Translations under genes and position numbers: made by a program
Notes under the pieces: model-generated
Database searches by the model: none
What the model saw: the letters and a program-made list of their open reading frames with translations, nothing else
Told to the model about the DNA's origin: nothing
From: Osmia lignaria lignaria
Lineage: Eukaryota > Arthropoda > Insecta > Hymenoptera > Megachilidae
DNA length: 64,000 bases
Direction: 5' to 3'
Assembly: GCF_051020975.1 (NCBI RefSeq)
Contig: NW_027478170.1
Coordinates: 5,394,001-5,458,000 of the forward strand
In this document: in pieces, positions 14,145-26,373 of the stretch
Layout of the letters: each line of letters begins with the position of its first letter
Position numbering within the stretch: the first letter of the stretch is position 1

Positions 14145-14466
14145 TTGCAGATTTATCTCAAGGGAAGGGGCCTAACGGACATATTTCGAGATATTTCTTC
14201 TTCTTGTTGTTCTTCTTCTGCACAGCTAAACGGGAAGTGGCATTTCCAGCTCGCAATAGTGCAGAGTTATCTCAAAGAGAGGGGCCACGGTGTTTCCGTA
14301 TCTCTATTATGTTGGTGCGGCTTCGGAACTTTTAAATATCTTGATATATCTCGAGAACTACGCATCTGATCCAAAAACATCATAGAACATAAATAGTAGG
14401 AAACTTAATTCTCTACAAAAAAGGTCTCTCAACATTTTGCCATAGCTCTCTTCGTTTCCGAGATAT

Positions 14467-14787
14467 TTGCAGATTTATCTCAAGGGAAGGGGCCTGACGG
14501 ACACATTTCGAGATATTTCTTCTTCTTGTTGTTCTTCTTCTGCACGCTAAGCTGGAAGTGGCATTTGCAGCTCGCAATAGTGCAGAGTTATCTCAAACAA
14601 AGGGGCCACGGTGTTTCTGTATCTCTATTATGTTGGTGCGGCTTCGGAACTTTTAAATATCTTGATATATCTCGAGAACTACGCATCTGATCCAAAAACA
14701 TCATAGAACATAAATAGTAGGAAACTTAATTCTCTACAAAAAAGGTCTCTCAACATTTTGCCATAGCTCGCTTCGTTTCCGAGATAT
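14467..14787 (+). repeat. 321-bp monomer marked by GCACGCTAAG
   Basis: A 1-bp deletion changes GCACAGCTAAG to GCACGCTAAG, and the monomer also has CTCAAACAAAGG. The same pair of marks is found in the monomers at 16397, 20903 and 24121. It serves as a tag for the six- and ten-monomer units. Confidence 0.9.
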
Positions 14788-15109
14788 TTGCAGATTTATC
14801 TCAAGGTAAGGGGCCTGGCGGACATATTTCGAGATATTTCTTCTTCTTGTTGTTCTTCTTCTGCACAGCTAAGCTGGAAGTGGCATTTGCAGCTCGCAAT
14901 AGTGCAGAGTTATCTCAAAGAGAGGGGCCACGGTGTTTCTGTATCTCTATTATGTTGGTGCGGCTTTGGAACTTTTAAATATCTCGATATATCTCGAAAA
15001 CTACGCTTCTGATCAAAAAATATCATAGAACATAAATTGTAGGAAACATAATTCTCTACAAAAAAGGTCTCTTAACATTTTGCCATAGCTCGCTTCGTTT
15101 CCGAGATAT

Positions 15110-15431
15110 TTGCAGATATATCTCAAGGGGAGGGGCCTGACGGACATATTTCGAGATATGTCTTCTTCTTGTTGTTCTTCTTCTGCACAGCTAAGCTGGA
15201 AGTGGCATTTACAGCTCGCAATAGTGCAGAGTGATCTCAAAGAAAGGGGCCACGGTGTTTCTGTATCTCTATTATGTTGGTGCGGCTTCGGAACTTTTAA
15301 ATATCTTGATATATCTCGAGAACTACGATTCTGATCAAAAAATATCATAGAACATAAATTGTAGGAAACATAATTCTGTACAAAAAACGTCTCTCAACAT
15401 TTTGCCATAGCTCGCTTCGTTTCCGAGATAT
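15110..15431 (+). repeat. Hybrid monomer at the 1930-bp duplication junction
   Basis: Up to 15320 this monomer matches the one at 17040 (AAGGGGAGGGG, GAGTGATCTC, CTCGAGAAC). From 15330 it matches the tail of the monomer at 13180 (TTCTGATC, AAATTGTAGG, ATTCTGTAC, CGTCTCTCAAC). The switch falls in AACTACGATTCTG, a junction sequence found in neither parent (GCATCTG and GCTTCTG). This is the footprint of an unequal exchange in 322-bp register. Confidence 0.9.
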
Positions 15432-17361
15432 TTGCAGATTTATCTCAAGGGAAGGGGCCTAACGGAAATATTTCGAGATATTTCTTCTTCTTGTTGTTCT
15501 TCTTCTGCACAGCTCAACTGGAAGTGGCATTTCCAGCTCGCAATAGTACAGAGTTTTCTCAAAGAAAGGGGCCACGGTGTTTCTGTATCTCTATTATGAT
15601 GGTGCGGCTTCGGAACTTTTAAATATCTTGATATATCTCGAGAACTACGCATCTGATCAAAAAATATCATAGAACATAAAAAGTAGGAAACTTAATTCTC
15701 TACAAAAAAGGTCACTTAACATTTTGCCATAGCTCTCTTCGTTTCCGAGATATTTGCAGATTTATCTCAAGGGAAGGGGCCTGACGGACACATTTCGAGA
15801 TATTTCTTCTTCTTGTTGTTCTTCTTCTGCACAGCTAAGCTGGAAGTGGCATTTGCAGCTCACAATAGTGCAGAGTTATCTCAAAGAAAGGGGCCACGGT
15901 GTTTCTGTATCTCTATTATGTTGGTGCGGCTTCGGAACTTTTAAATATCTTGATATATCTCGAGAACTACGCATCTGATCAAAAAATATCATAGAACATA
16001 AAAAGTAGGAAACTTAATTCTCTACAAAAAAGTCTGGTAAGATTTTGCCATAGCTCGCTTCGTTTCCGAGATATTTGCAGATTTATCTCAAGGGAAGGGG
16101 CCTAACGGACATATTTCGAGATATTTCTTCTTCTTGTTGTTCTTCTTCTGCACAGCTAAACGGGAAGTGGCATTTCCAGCTCGCAATAGTGCAGAGTTAT
16201 CTCAAAGAGAGGGGCCACGGTGTTTCCGTATCTCTATTATGTTGGTGCGGCTTCGGAACTTTTAAATATCTTGATATATCTCGAGAACTACGCATCTGAT
16301 CCAAAAACATCATAGAACATAAATAGTAGGAAACTTAATTCTCTACAAAAAAGGTCTCTCAACATTTTGCCATAGCTCTCTTCGTTTCCGAGATATTTGC
16401 AGATTTATCTCAAGGGAAGGGGCCTGACGGACACATTTCGAGATATTTCTTCTTCTTGTTGTTCTTCTTCTGCACGCTAAGCTGGAAGTGGCATTTGCAG
16501 CTCGCAATAGTGCAGAGTTATCTCAAACAAAGGGGCCACGGTGTTTCTGTATCTCTATTATGTTGGTGCGGCTTCGGAACTTTTAAATATCTTGATATAT
16601 CTCGAGAACTACGCATCTGATCCAAAAACATCATAGAACATAAATAGTAGGAAACTTAATTCTCTACAAAAAAGGTCTCTCAACATTTTGCCATAGCTCG
16701 CTTCGTTTCCGAGATATTTGCAGATTTATCTCAAGGTAAGGGGCCTGGCGGACATATTTCGAGATATTTCTTCTTCTTGTTGTTCTTCTTCTGCACAGCT
16801 AAGCTGGAAGTGGCATTTGCAGCTCGCAATAGTGCAGAGTTATCTCAAAGAGAGGGGCCACGGTGTTTCTGTATCTCTATTATGTTGGTGCGGCTTTGGA
16901 ACTTTTAAATATCTCGATATATCTCGAAAACTACGCTTCTGATCAAAAAATATCATAGAACATAAATTGTAGGAAACATAATTCTCTACAAAAAAGGTCT
17001 CTTAACATTTTGCCATAGCTCGCTTCGTTTCCGAGATATTTGCAGATATATCTCAAGGGGAGGGGCCTGACGGACATATTTCGAGATATGTCTTCTTCTT
17101 GTTGTTCTTCTTCTGCACAGCTAAGCTGGAAGTGGCATTTACAGCTCGCAATAGTGCAGAGTGATCTCAAAGAAAGGGGCCACGGTGTTTCTGTATCTCT
17201 ATTATGTTGGTGCGGCTTCGGAACTTTTAAATATCTTGATATATCTCGAGAACTACGCATCTGATCAAAAAATATCATAGAACATAAAAAGTGGGAAACT
17301 TAATTCTATACAAAAAAGGTCTCTTAACATTTTGCCATAGCTCGCTTCGTTTCCGAGATAT
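15432..17361 (+). repeat. 1930-bp six-monomer HOR unit, copy 2
   Basis: Tandem repeat of the preceding 1930 bp with the same two 1-bp deletions (monomers at 15754 and 16397) and the same private variants. The final monomer (17040) ends in GTGGGAAACTTAATTCTATAC, the tail also seen at about 9888 and 25015, whereas the final monomer of copy 1 ends in a different tail. That difference places the exchange junction inside the last monomer of copy 1. Confidence 0.93.
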
Positions 17362-18005
17362 TTGCAGATTTATCTCAAGGGAAGGGGCCTGACGGACATA
17401 TTTCGAGATATTTCTTCTTCTTGTTGTTCTTCTTCTGCACAGCTAAACTGGAAGTGGCATTTCCAGCTCGCAATAGTGCAGAGTTATCTCAAAGAGAGGG
17501 GCCACGGTGTTTCTGTATCTCTATTATGTTGGTGCGGCTTCGGAACTTTTAAATATCTTGATATATCTCGAGAACTACGCATCTGATCAAAAAATATCAT
17601 AGAACATAAATTGTAGGAAACATAATTCTCTACAAAAAAGGTCTCTTAACATTTTGCCATAGCTCGCTTCGTTTCCGAGATATTTGCAGATTCAGCTCAA
17701 AGGAACTGGCCTGACGGACATATTTCGAGATATTTCTTCTTCTTGTTGTTCTTCCTCTGCACAGCTAAGCTGGAAGTGGCATTTGCAGCTCGCAATAGTG
17801 CAGAGTTATCTCAAAGAAAGGGGCCACGGTGTTTCTGTATCTCTATTATGTTGGTGCGGCTTCGGAACTTTTAAATATCTTGATATATCTCGAGAACTAC
17901 GCATCTGATCAAAAAATATCATAGAACATAAAAAGTAGGAAACTTAATTCTCTACAAAAAAGGTCTCTTAACATTTTGCCATAGCTCGCTTCGTTTCCGA
18001 GATAT

Positions 18006-21000
18006 TTGCAGATATATCTCAAGGGAAGGGGCCTGACGGACATATTTCGAGATATTTCTTCTTCTTGTTGTTCTTCTTCTGCACAGCTAAGCTGGAAGTG
18101 GCATTTGCGGCTCGCACTAGTGCAGAGTTATCTCAAAGAAAGGGGCCACGGTGTTTCTGTATCTCTATTATGTTGGCGCGGCTTTGGAACTTTTAAATAT
18201 CTCGATATATCTCGAAAACTACGCTTCTGATCAAAAAATATCATAGAACATAAATTGTAGGAAACATAATTCTCTACAAAAAAGGTCTCTTAACATTTTG
18301 CCATAGCTCGCTTCGTTTCCGAGATATTTGCAGATATATCTCAAGGGAAGGGGCCTGACGGACATATTTCGAGATATTTCTTCTTCTTGTTGTTCTTCTT
18401 CTGCACAGCTAAGCTGGAAGTGGCATTTGCGGCTCGCAGTAGTGCAGAGTTATCTCAAAGAAAGGGGCCACGGTGTTTCTGTATCTCTATTATGTTGGTG
18501 CGGCTTTGGAACTTTTAAATATCTCGATATATCTCGAAAACTACGCTTCTGATCAAAAAATATCATACAACATAAATTGTAGGAAACATAATTCTCTACA
18601 AAAAAGGTCTCTTAACATTTTGCCATAGCTCGCTTCGTTTCCGAGATATTTGCAGATATATCTCAAGGGAAGGGGCCTGACGGACATATTTCGAGATATG
18701 TCTTCTTCTTGTTGTTCTTCTTCTGCACAGCTAAGCTGGAAGTGGCATTTACAGCTCGCAATAGTGCAGAGTTATCTCAAAGAAAGGGGCCACGGTGTTT
18801 CTGTATCTCTATTATGTTGGTGCGGCTTCGGAACTTTTAAATATCTTGATATATCTCGAGAACTACGCATCTGATCAAAAAATATCATAGAACATAAAAA
18901 GTAGGAAACTTAATTCTCTACAAAAAAGGTCTCTTAACATTTTGCCATAGCTCGCTTCGTTTCCGAGATATTTGCAGATTTATCTCAAGGGAAGGGGCCT
19001 AACGGACATATTTCGAGATATTTCTTCTTCTTGTTGTTCTTCTTCTGCACAGCTAAACTGGAAGTGGCATTTCCAGCTCGCAATAGTGCAGAGTTATCTC
19101 AAAGAGAGGGGCCACGGTGTTTCTGTATCTCTATTATGTTGGTGCGGCTTCGGAACTTTTAAATATCTTGATATATCTCGAGAGCTACGCGTCTGATCAA
19201 AAAATATCATAGAACATAAAAAGTAGGAAACATAATTCTCTACAAAAAAGGTCTCTTAACATTTTGCCATAGCTCGCTTCGTTTCCGAGATATTTGCAGA
19301 TTTATCTCAAGGGAAGTGGCCTGACGGACATATTTCGAGATATTTCTTCTTCTTGTTGTTCTTCTTCTGCACAGCTAAGCTGGAAGTGGCATTTGCGGCT
19401 CGCACTAGTTCAGAGTTATCTCAAAGAAAGGGGCCACGGTGTTTCTGTATCCCTATTATGTTGGTGCGGCTTCGGAACTTTTAAATATCTTGATATATCT
19501 CGAGAACTACGCATCTGATCAGAAAATATCATAGAAGATAAAAAGTAGGAAACTTAATTCTCTACAAAAAACGTCTCTTAACATTTTGCCATAGCCCGCT
19601 TCGTTTCCGAGATATTTGCAGATTTATCTCAAGGTAAGGGGCCTGGCGGACATATTTCGAGATATTTCTTCTTCTTGTTGTTCTTCTTCTGCACAGCTAA
19701 GCTGGAAGTGGCATTTGCGGCTCGCACTAGTGCAGAGTTATCTCAAAGAAAGGGGCCACGGTGTTTCTGTATCTATATTATGTTGGTGCTGCTTCGGAAC
19801 TTTTAAATATCTCGATATATCTCGAAAACTACGCTTCTGATCAAAAAATATCATAGAACATAAATTGTAGGAAACATAATTCTGTACAAAAAACGTCTCT
19901 CAACATTTTGCCATAGCTCGCTTCGTTTCCGAGATATTTGCAGATTTATCTCAAGGGAAGGGGCCTAACGGAAATATTTCGAGATATTTCTTCTTCTTGT
20001 TGTTCTTCTTCTGCACAGCTCAACTGGAAGTGGCATTTCCAGCTCGCAATAGTACAGAGTTTTCTCAAAGAAAGGGGCCACGGTGTTTCTGTATCTCTAT
20101 TATGATGGTGCGGCTTCGGAACTTTTAAATATCTTGATATATCTCGAGAACTACGCATCTGATCAAAAAATATCATAGAACATAAAAAGTAGGAAACTTA
20201 ATTCTCTACAAAAAAGGTCTCTTAACATTTTGCCATAGCTCTCTTCGTTTCCGAGATATTTGCAGATTTATCTCAAGGGAAGGGGCCTGACGGACACATT
20301 TCGAGATATTTCTTCTTCTTGTTGTTCTTCTTCTGCACAGCTAAGCTGGAAGTGGCATTTGCAGCTCACAATAGTGCAGAGTTATCTCAAAGAAAGGGGC
20401 CACGGTGTTTCTGTATCTCTATTATGTTGGTGCGGCTTCGGAACTTTTAAATATCTTGATATATCTCGAGAACTACGCATCTGATCAAAAAATATCATAG
20501 AACATAAAAAGTAGGAAACTTAATTCTCTACAAAAAAGTCTGGTAAGATTTTGCCATAGCTCGCTTCGTTTCCGAGATATTTGCAGATTTATCTCAAGGG
20601 AAGGGGCCTAACGGACATATTTCGAGATATTTCTTCTTCTTGTTGTTCTTCTTCTGCACAGCTAAACTGGAAGTGGCATTTCCAGCTCGCAATAGTGCAG
20701 AGTTATCTCAAAGAGAGGGGCCACGGTGTTTCCGTATCTCTATTATGTTGGTGCGGCTTCGGAACTTTTAAATATCTTGATATATCTCGAGAACTACGCA
20801 TCTGATCCAAAAACATCATAGAACATAAATAGTAGGAAACTTAATTCTCTACAAAAAAGGTCTCTCAACATTTTGCCATAGCTCTCTTCGTTTCCGAGAT
20901 ATTTGCAGATTTATCTCAAGGGAAGGGGCCTGACGGACACATTTCGAGATATTTCTTCTTCTTGTTGTTCTTCTTCTGCACGCTAAGCTGGAAGTGGCAT

Positions 21001-21223
21001 TTGCAGCTCGCAATAGTGCAGAGTTATCTCAAACAAAGGGGCCACGGTGTTTCTGTATCTCTATTATGTTGGTGCGGCTTCGGAACTTTTAAATATCTTG
21101 ATATATCTCGAGAACTACGCATCTGATCAAAAAATATCATAGAACATAAAAAGTAGGAAACTTAATTCTCTACAAAAAAGGTCTCTTAACATTTTGCCAT
21201 AGCTCGCTTCGTTTCCGAGATAT
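18006..21223 (+). repeat. 3218-bp ten-monomer HOR unit, copy 1
   Basis: Ten monomers repeated directly by 21224-24441. Length is 10 x 322 minus 2 because both 1-bp-deletion marker monomers are included. Shared private marks are TGTTGGCGCGGCTTTGG in the first monomer and AGAAGATAAAAAG after the monomer at 19294. The one internal difference I noticed is CACTAGTTCAG at 19410 against CACTAGTGCAG at 22628. The last monomer is hybrid at its 3' end. Confidence 0.93.
20903..21223 (+). repeat. Hybrid monomer at the 3218-bp duplication junction
   Basis: The 5' part carries GCACGCTAAG and CTCAAACAAAGG (C at 21034), as in the monomers at 14467, 16397 and 24121. From 21129 the tail reads GATCAAAAAATATC and AAAAAGTAGG, as at the end of the monomer at 17684, not GATCCAAAAACATC. 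The switch lies between 21034 and 21129 and joins the end of one ten-monomer unit to the start of the next. Confidence 0.88.
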
Positions 21224-24200
21224 TTGCAGATATATCTCAAGGGAAGGGGCCTGACGGACATATTTCGAGATATTTCTTCTTCTTGTTGTTCTTCTTCTGC
21301 ACAGCTAAGCTGGAAGTGGCATTTGCGGCTCGCACTAGTGCAGAGTTATCTCAAAGAAAGGGGCCACGGTGTTTCTGTATCTCTATTATGTTGGCGCGGC
21401 TTTGGAACTTTTAAATATCTCGATATATCTCGAAAACTACGCTTCTGATCAAAAAATATCATAGAACATAAATTGTAGGAAACATAATTCTCTACAAAAA
21501 AGGTCTCTTAACATTTTGCCATAGCTCGCTTCGTTTCCGAGATATTTGCAGATATATCTCAAGGGAAGGGGCCTGACGGACATATTTCGAGATATTTCTT
21601 CTTCTTGTTGTTCTTCTTCTGCACAGCTAAGCTGGAAGTGGCATTTGCGGCTCGCAGTAGTGCAGAGTTATCTCAAAGAAAGGGGCCACGGTGTTTCTGT
21701 ATCTCTATTATGTTGGTGCGGCTTTGGAACTTTTAAATATCTCGATATATCTCGAAAACTACGCTTCTGATCAAAAAATATCATACAACATAAATTGTAG
21801 GAAACATAATTCTCTACAAAAAAGGTCTCTTAACATTTTGCCATAGCTCGCTTCGTTTCCGAGATATTTGCAGATATATCTCAAGGGAAGGGGCCTGACG
21901 GACATATTTCGAGATATGTCTTCTTCTTGTTGTTCTTCTTCTGCACAGCTAAGCTGGAAGTGGCATTTACAGCTCGCAATAGTGCAGAGTTATCTCAAAG
22001 AAAGGGGCCACGGTGTTTCTGTATCTCTATTATGTTGGTGCGGCTTCGGAACTTTTAAATATCTTGATATATCTCGAGAACTACGCATCTGATCAAAAAA
22101 TATCATAGAACATAAAAAGTAGGAAACTTAATTCTCTACAAAAAAGGTCTCTTAACATTTTGCCATAGCTCGCTTCGTTTCCGAGATATTTGCAGATTTA
22201 TCTCAAGGGAAGGGGCCTAACGGACATATTTCGAGATATTTCTTCTTCTTGTTGTTCTTCTTCTGCACAGCTAAACTGGAAGTGGCATTTCCAGCTCGCA
22301 ATAGTGCAGAGTTATCTCAAAGAGAGGGGCCACGGTGTTTCTGTATCTCTATTATGTTGGTGCGGCTTCGGAACTTTTAAATATCTTGATATATCTCGAG
22401 AGCTACGCGTCTGATCAAAAAATATCATAGAACATAAAAAGTAGGAAACATAATTCTCTACAAAAAAGGTCTCTTAACATTTTGCCATAGCTCGCTTCGT
22501 TTCCGAGATATTTGCAGATTTATCTCAAGGGAAGTGGCCTGACGGACATATTTCGAGATATTTCTTCTTCTTGTTGTTCTTCTTCTGCACAGCTAAGCTG
22601 GAAGTGGCATTTGCGGCTCGCACTAGTGCAGAGTTATCTCAAAGAAAGGGGCCACGGTGTTTCTGTATCCCTATTATGTTGGTGCGGCTTCGGAACTTTT
22701 AAATATCTTGATATATCTCGAGAACTACGCATCTGATCAGAAAATATCATAGAAGATAAAAAGTAGGAAACTTAATTCTCTACAAAAAACGTCTCTTAAC
22801 ATTTTGCCATAGCCCGCTTCGTTTCCGAGATATTTGCAGATTTATCTCAAGGTAAGGGGCCTGGCGGACATATTTCGAGATATTTCTTCTTCTTGTTGTT
22901 CTTCTTCTGCACAGCTAAGCTGGAAGTGGCATTTGCGGCTCGCACTAGTGCAGAGTTATCTCAAAGAAAGGGGCCACGGTGTTTCTGTATCTATATTATG
23001 TTGGTGCTGCTTCGGAACTTTTAAATATCTCGATATATCTCGAAAACTACGCTTCTGATCAAAAAATATCATAGAACATAAATTGTAGGAAACATAATTC
23101 TGTACAAAAAACGTCTCTCAACATTTTGCCATAGCTCGCTTCGTTTCCGAGATATTTGCAGATTTATCTCAAGGGAAGGGGCCTAACGGAAATATTTCGA
23201 GATATTTCTTCTTCTTGTTGTTCTTCTTCTGCACAGCTCAACTGGAAGTGGCATTTCCAGCTCGCAATAGTACAGAGTTTTCTCAAAGAAAGGGGCCACG
23301 GTGTTTCTGTATCTCTATTATGATGGTGCGGCTTCGGAACTTTTAAATATCTTGATATATCTCGAGAACTACGCATCTGATCAAAAAATATCATAGAACA
23401 TAAAAAGTAGGAAACTTAATTCTCTACAAAAAAGGTCTCTTAACATTTTGCCATAGCTCTCTTCGTTTCCGAGATATTTGCAGATTTATCTCAAGGGAAG
23501 GGGCCTGACGGACACATTTCGAGATATTTCTTCTTCTTGTTGTTCTTCTTCTGCACAGCTAAGCTGGAAGTGGCATTTGCAGCTCACAATAGTGCAGAGT
23601 TATCTCAAAGAAAGGGGCCACGGTGTTTCTGTATCTCTATTATGTTGGTGCGGCTTCGGAACTTTTAAATATCTTGATATATCTCGAGAACTACGCATCT
23701 GATCAAAAAATATCATAGAACATAAAAAGTAGGAAACTTAATTCTCTACAAAAAAGTCTGGTAAGATTTTGCCATAGCTCGCTTCGTTTCCGAGATATTT
23801 GCAGATTTATCTCAAGGGAAGGGGCCTAACGGACATATTTCGAGATATTTCTTCTTCTTGTTGTTCTTCTTCTGCACAGCTAAACTGGAAGTGGCATTTC
23901 CAGCTCGCAATAGTGCAGAGTTATCTCAAAGAGAGGGGCCACGGTGTTTCCGTATCTCTATTATGTTGGTGCGGCTTCGGAACTTTTAAATATCTTGATA
24001 TATCTCGAGAACTACGCATCTGATCCAAAAACATCATAGAACATAAATAGTAGGAAACTTAATTCTCTACAAAAAAGGTCTCTCAACATTTTGCCATAGC
24101 TCTCTTCGTTTCCGAGATATTTGCAGATTTATCTCAAGGGAAGGGGCCTGACGGACACATTTCGAGATATTTCTTCTTCTTGTTGTTCTTCTTCTGCACG

Positions 24201-24441
24201 CTAAGCTGGAAGTGGCATTTGCAGCTCGCAATAGTGCAGAGTTATCTCAAACAAAGGGGCCACGGTGTTTCTGTATCTCTATTATGTTGGTGCGGCTTCG
24301 GAACTTTTAAATATCTTGATATATCTCGAGAACTACGCATCTGATCCAAAAACATCATAGAACATAAATAGTAGGAAACTTAATTCTCTACAAAAAAGGT
24401 CTCTCAACATTTTGCCATAGCTCGCTTCGTTTCCGAGATAT
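21224..24441 (+). repeat. 3218-bp ten-monomer HOR unit, copy 2
   Basis: Direct tandem copy of 18006-21223 with the same monomer order and marks. Its last monomer keeps the tail GATCCAAAAACATC that is also found at the homologous positions near 14691 and 16621. It is followed by the CAAGGTAAGG monomer at 24442, as expected for the unduplicated order. Confidence 0.93.
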
Positions 24442-26051
24442 TTGCAGATTTATCTCAAGGTAAGGGGCCTGGCGGACATATTTCGAGATATTTCTTCTTC
24501 TTGTTGTTCTTCTTCTGCACAGCTAAGCTGGAAGTGGCATTTGCAGCTCGCAATAGTGCAGAGTTATCTCAAAGAGAGGGGCCACGGTGTTTCTGTATCT
24601 CTATTATGTTGGTGCGGCTTTGGAACTTTTAAATATCTCGATATATCTCGAAAACTACGCTTCTGATCAAAAAATATCATAGAACATAAATTGTAGGAAA
24701 CATAATTCTCTACAAAAAAGGTCTCTTAACATTTTGCCATAGCTCGCTTCGTTTCCGAGATATTTGCAGATATATCTCAAGGGGAGGGGCCTGACGGACA
24801 TATTTCGAGATATGTCTTCTTCTTGTTGTTCTTCTTCTGCACAGCTAAGCTGGAAGTGGCATTTACAGCTCGCAATAGTGCAGAGTGATCTCAAAGAAAG
24901 GGGCCACGGTGTTTCTGTATCTCTATTATGTTGGTGCGGCTTCGGAACTTTTAAATATCTTGATATATCTCGAGAACTACGCATCTGATCAAAAAATATC
25001 ATAGAACATAAAAAGTGGGAAACTTAATTCTATACAAAAAAGGTCTCTTAACATTTTGCCATAGCTCGCTTCGTTTCCGAGATATTTGCAGATTTATCTC
25101 AAGGGAAGGGGCCTGACGGACATATTTCGAGATATTTCTTCTTCTTGTTGTTCTTCTTCTGCACAGCTAAACTGGAAGTGGCATTTCCAGCTCGCAATAG
25201 TGCAGAGTTATCTCAAAGAGAGGGGCCACGGTGTTTCTGTATCTCTATTATGTTGGTGCGGCTTCGGAACTTTTAAATATCTTGATATATCTCGAGAACT
25301 ACGCATCTGATCAAAAAATATCATAGAACATAAATTGTAGGAAACATAATTCTCTACAAAAAAGGTCTCTCAACATTTTGCCATAGCTCGCTTCGTTTCC
25401 GAGATATTTGCAGATTCAGCTCAAAGGAACTGGCCTGACGGACATATTTCGAGATATTTCTTCTTCTTGTTGTTCTTCCTCTGCACAGCTAAGCTGGAAG
25501 TGGCATTTGCAGCTCGCAATAGTGCAGAGTTATCTCAAAGAAAGGGGCCACGGTGTTTCTGTATCTCTATTATGTTGGTGCGGCTTCGGAACTTTTAAAT
25601 ATCTTGATATATCTCGAGAACTACGCATCTGATCAAAAAATATCATAGAACATAAAAAGTAGGAAACTTAATTCTCTACAAAAAAGGTCTCTTAACATTT
25701 TGCCATAGCTCGCTTCGTTTCCGAGATATTTGCAGATATATCTCAAGGGAAGGGGCCTGACGGACATATTTCGAGATATTTCTTCTTCTTGTTGTTCTTC
25801 TTCTGCACAGCTAAGCTGGAAGTGGCATTTGCGGCTCGCACTAGTGCAGAGTTATCTCAAAGAAAGGGGCCACGGTGTTTCTGTATCTCTATTATGTTGG
25901 CGCGGCTTTGGAACTTTTAAATATCTCGATATATCTCGAAAACTACGCTTCTGATCAAAAAATATCATAGAACATAAATTGTAGGAAACATAATTCTCTA
26001 CAAAAAAGGTCTCTTAACATTTTGCCATAGCTCGCTTCGTTTCCGAGATAT
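24442..26051 (+). repeat. Five-monomer segment homologous to 16718-18327
   Basis: Monomers at 24442, 24764, 25086, 25408 and 25730 match those at 16718, 17040, 17362, 17684 and 18006 in order and in private marks (CAAGGTAAGG; GAGTGATCTC with GTGGGAAACTT; GCATTTCC; AACTGGCC; GGCGCGGC). The distance of 7724 bp is 24 x 322 minus 4, as the four 1-bp deletions between them require. Confidence 0.9.
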
Positions 26052-26373
26052 TTGCAGATATATCTCAAGGGAAGGGGCCTGACGGACATATTTCGAGATA
26101 TGTCTTCTTCTTGTTGTTCTTCTTCTGCACAGCTAAGCTGGAAGTGGCATTTACAGCTCGCAATAGTGCAGAGTTATCTCAAAGAAAGGGGCCACGGTGT
26201 TTCTGTATCTCTATTATGTTGGTGCGGCTTCGGAACTTTTAAATATCTTGATATATCTCGAGAACTACGCATCTGATCAAAAAATATCATAGAACATAAA
26301 TTGTAGGAAACATAATTCTCTACAAAAAAGGTCTCTTAACATTTTGCCATAGCTCGCTTCGTTTCCGAGATAT

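Larger units (their letters stand above)
13502..15431 (+). repeat. 1930-bp six-monomer HOR unit, copy 1
   Basis: Six monomers (13502, 13824, 14145, 14467, 14788, 15110) that recur immediately as copy 2. Length is 6 x 322 minus 2, because the monomers at 13824 and 14467 each carry a 1-bp deletion. Private variants shared only with copy 2 are GGTCACTTAAC (about 13781) and TAAACGGGAAG (about 14227). By eye I saw one internal difference, GAAGTCGC at about 13593 against GAAGTGGC in copy 2, up to the hybrid end at 15320-15330. Confidence 0.93.
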
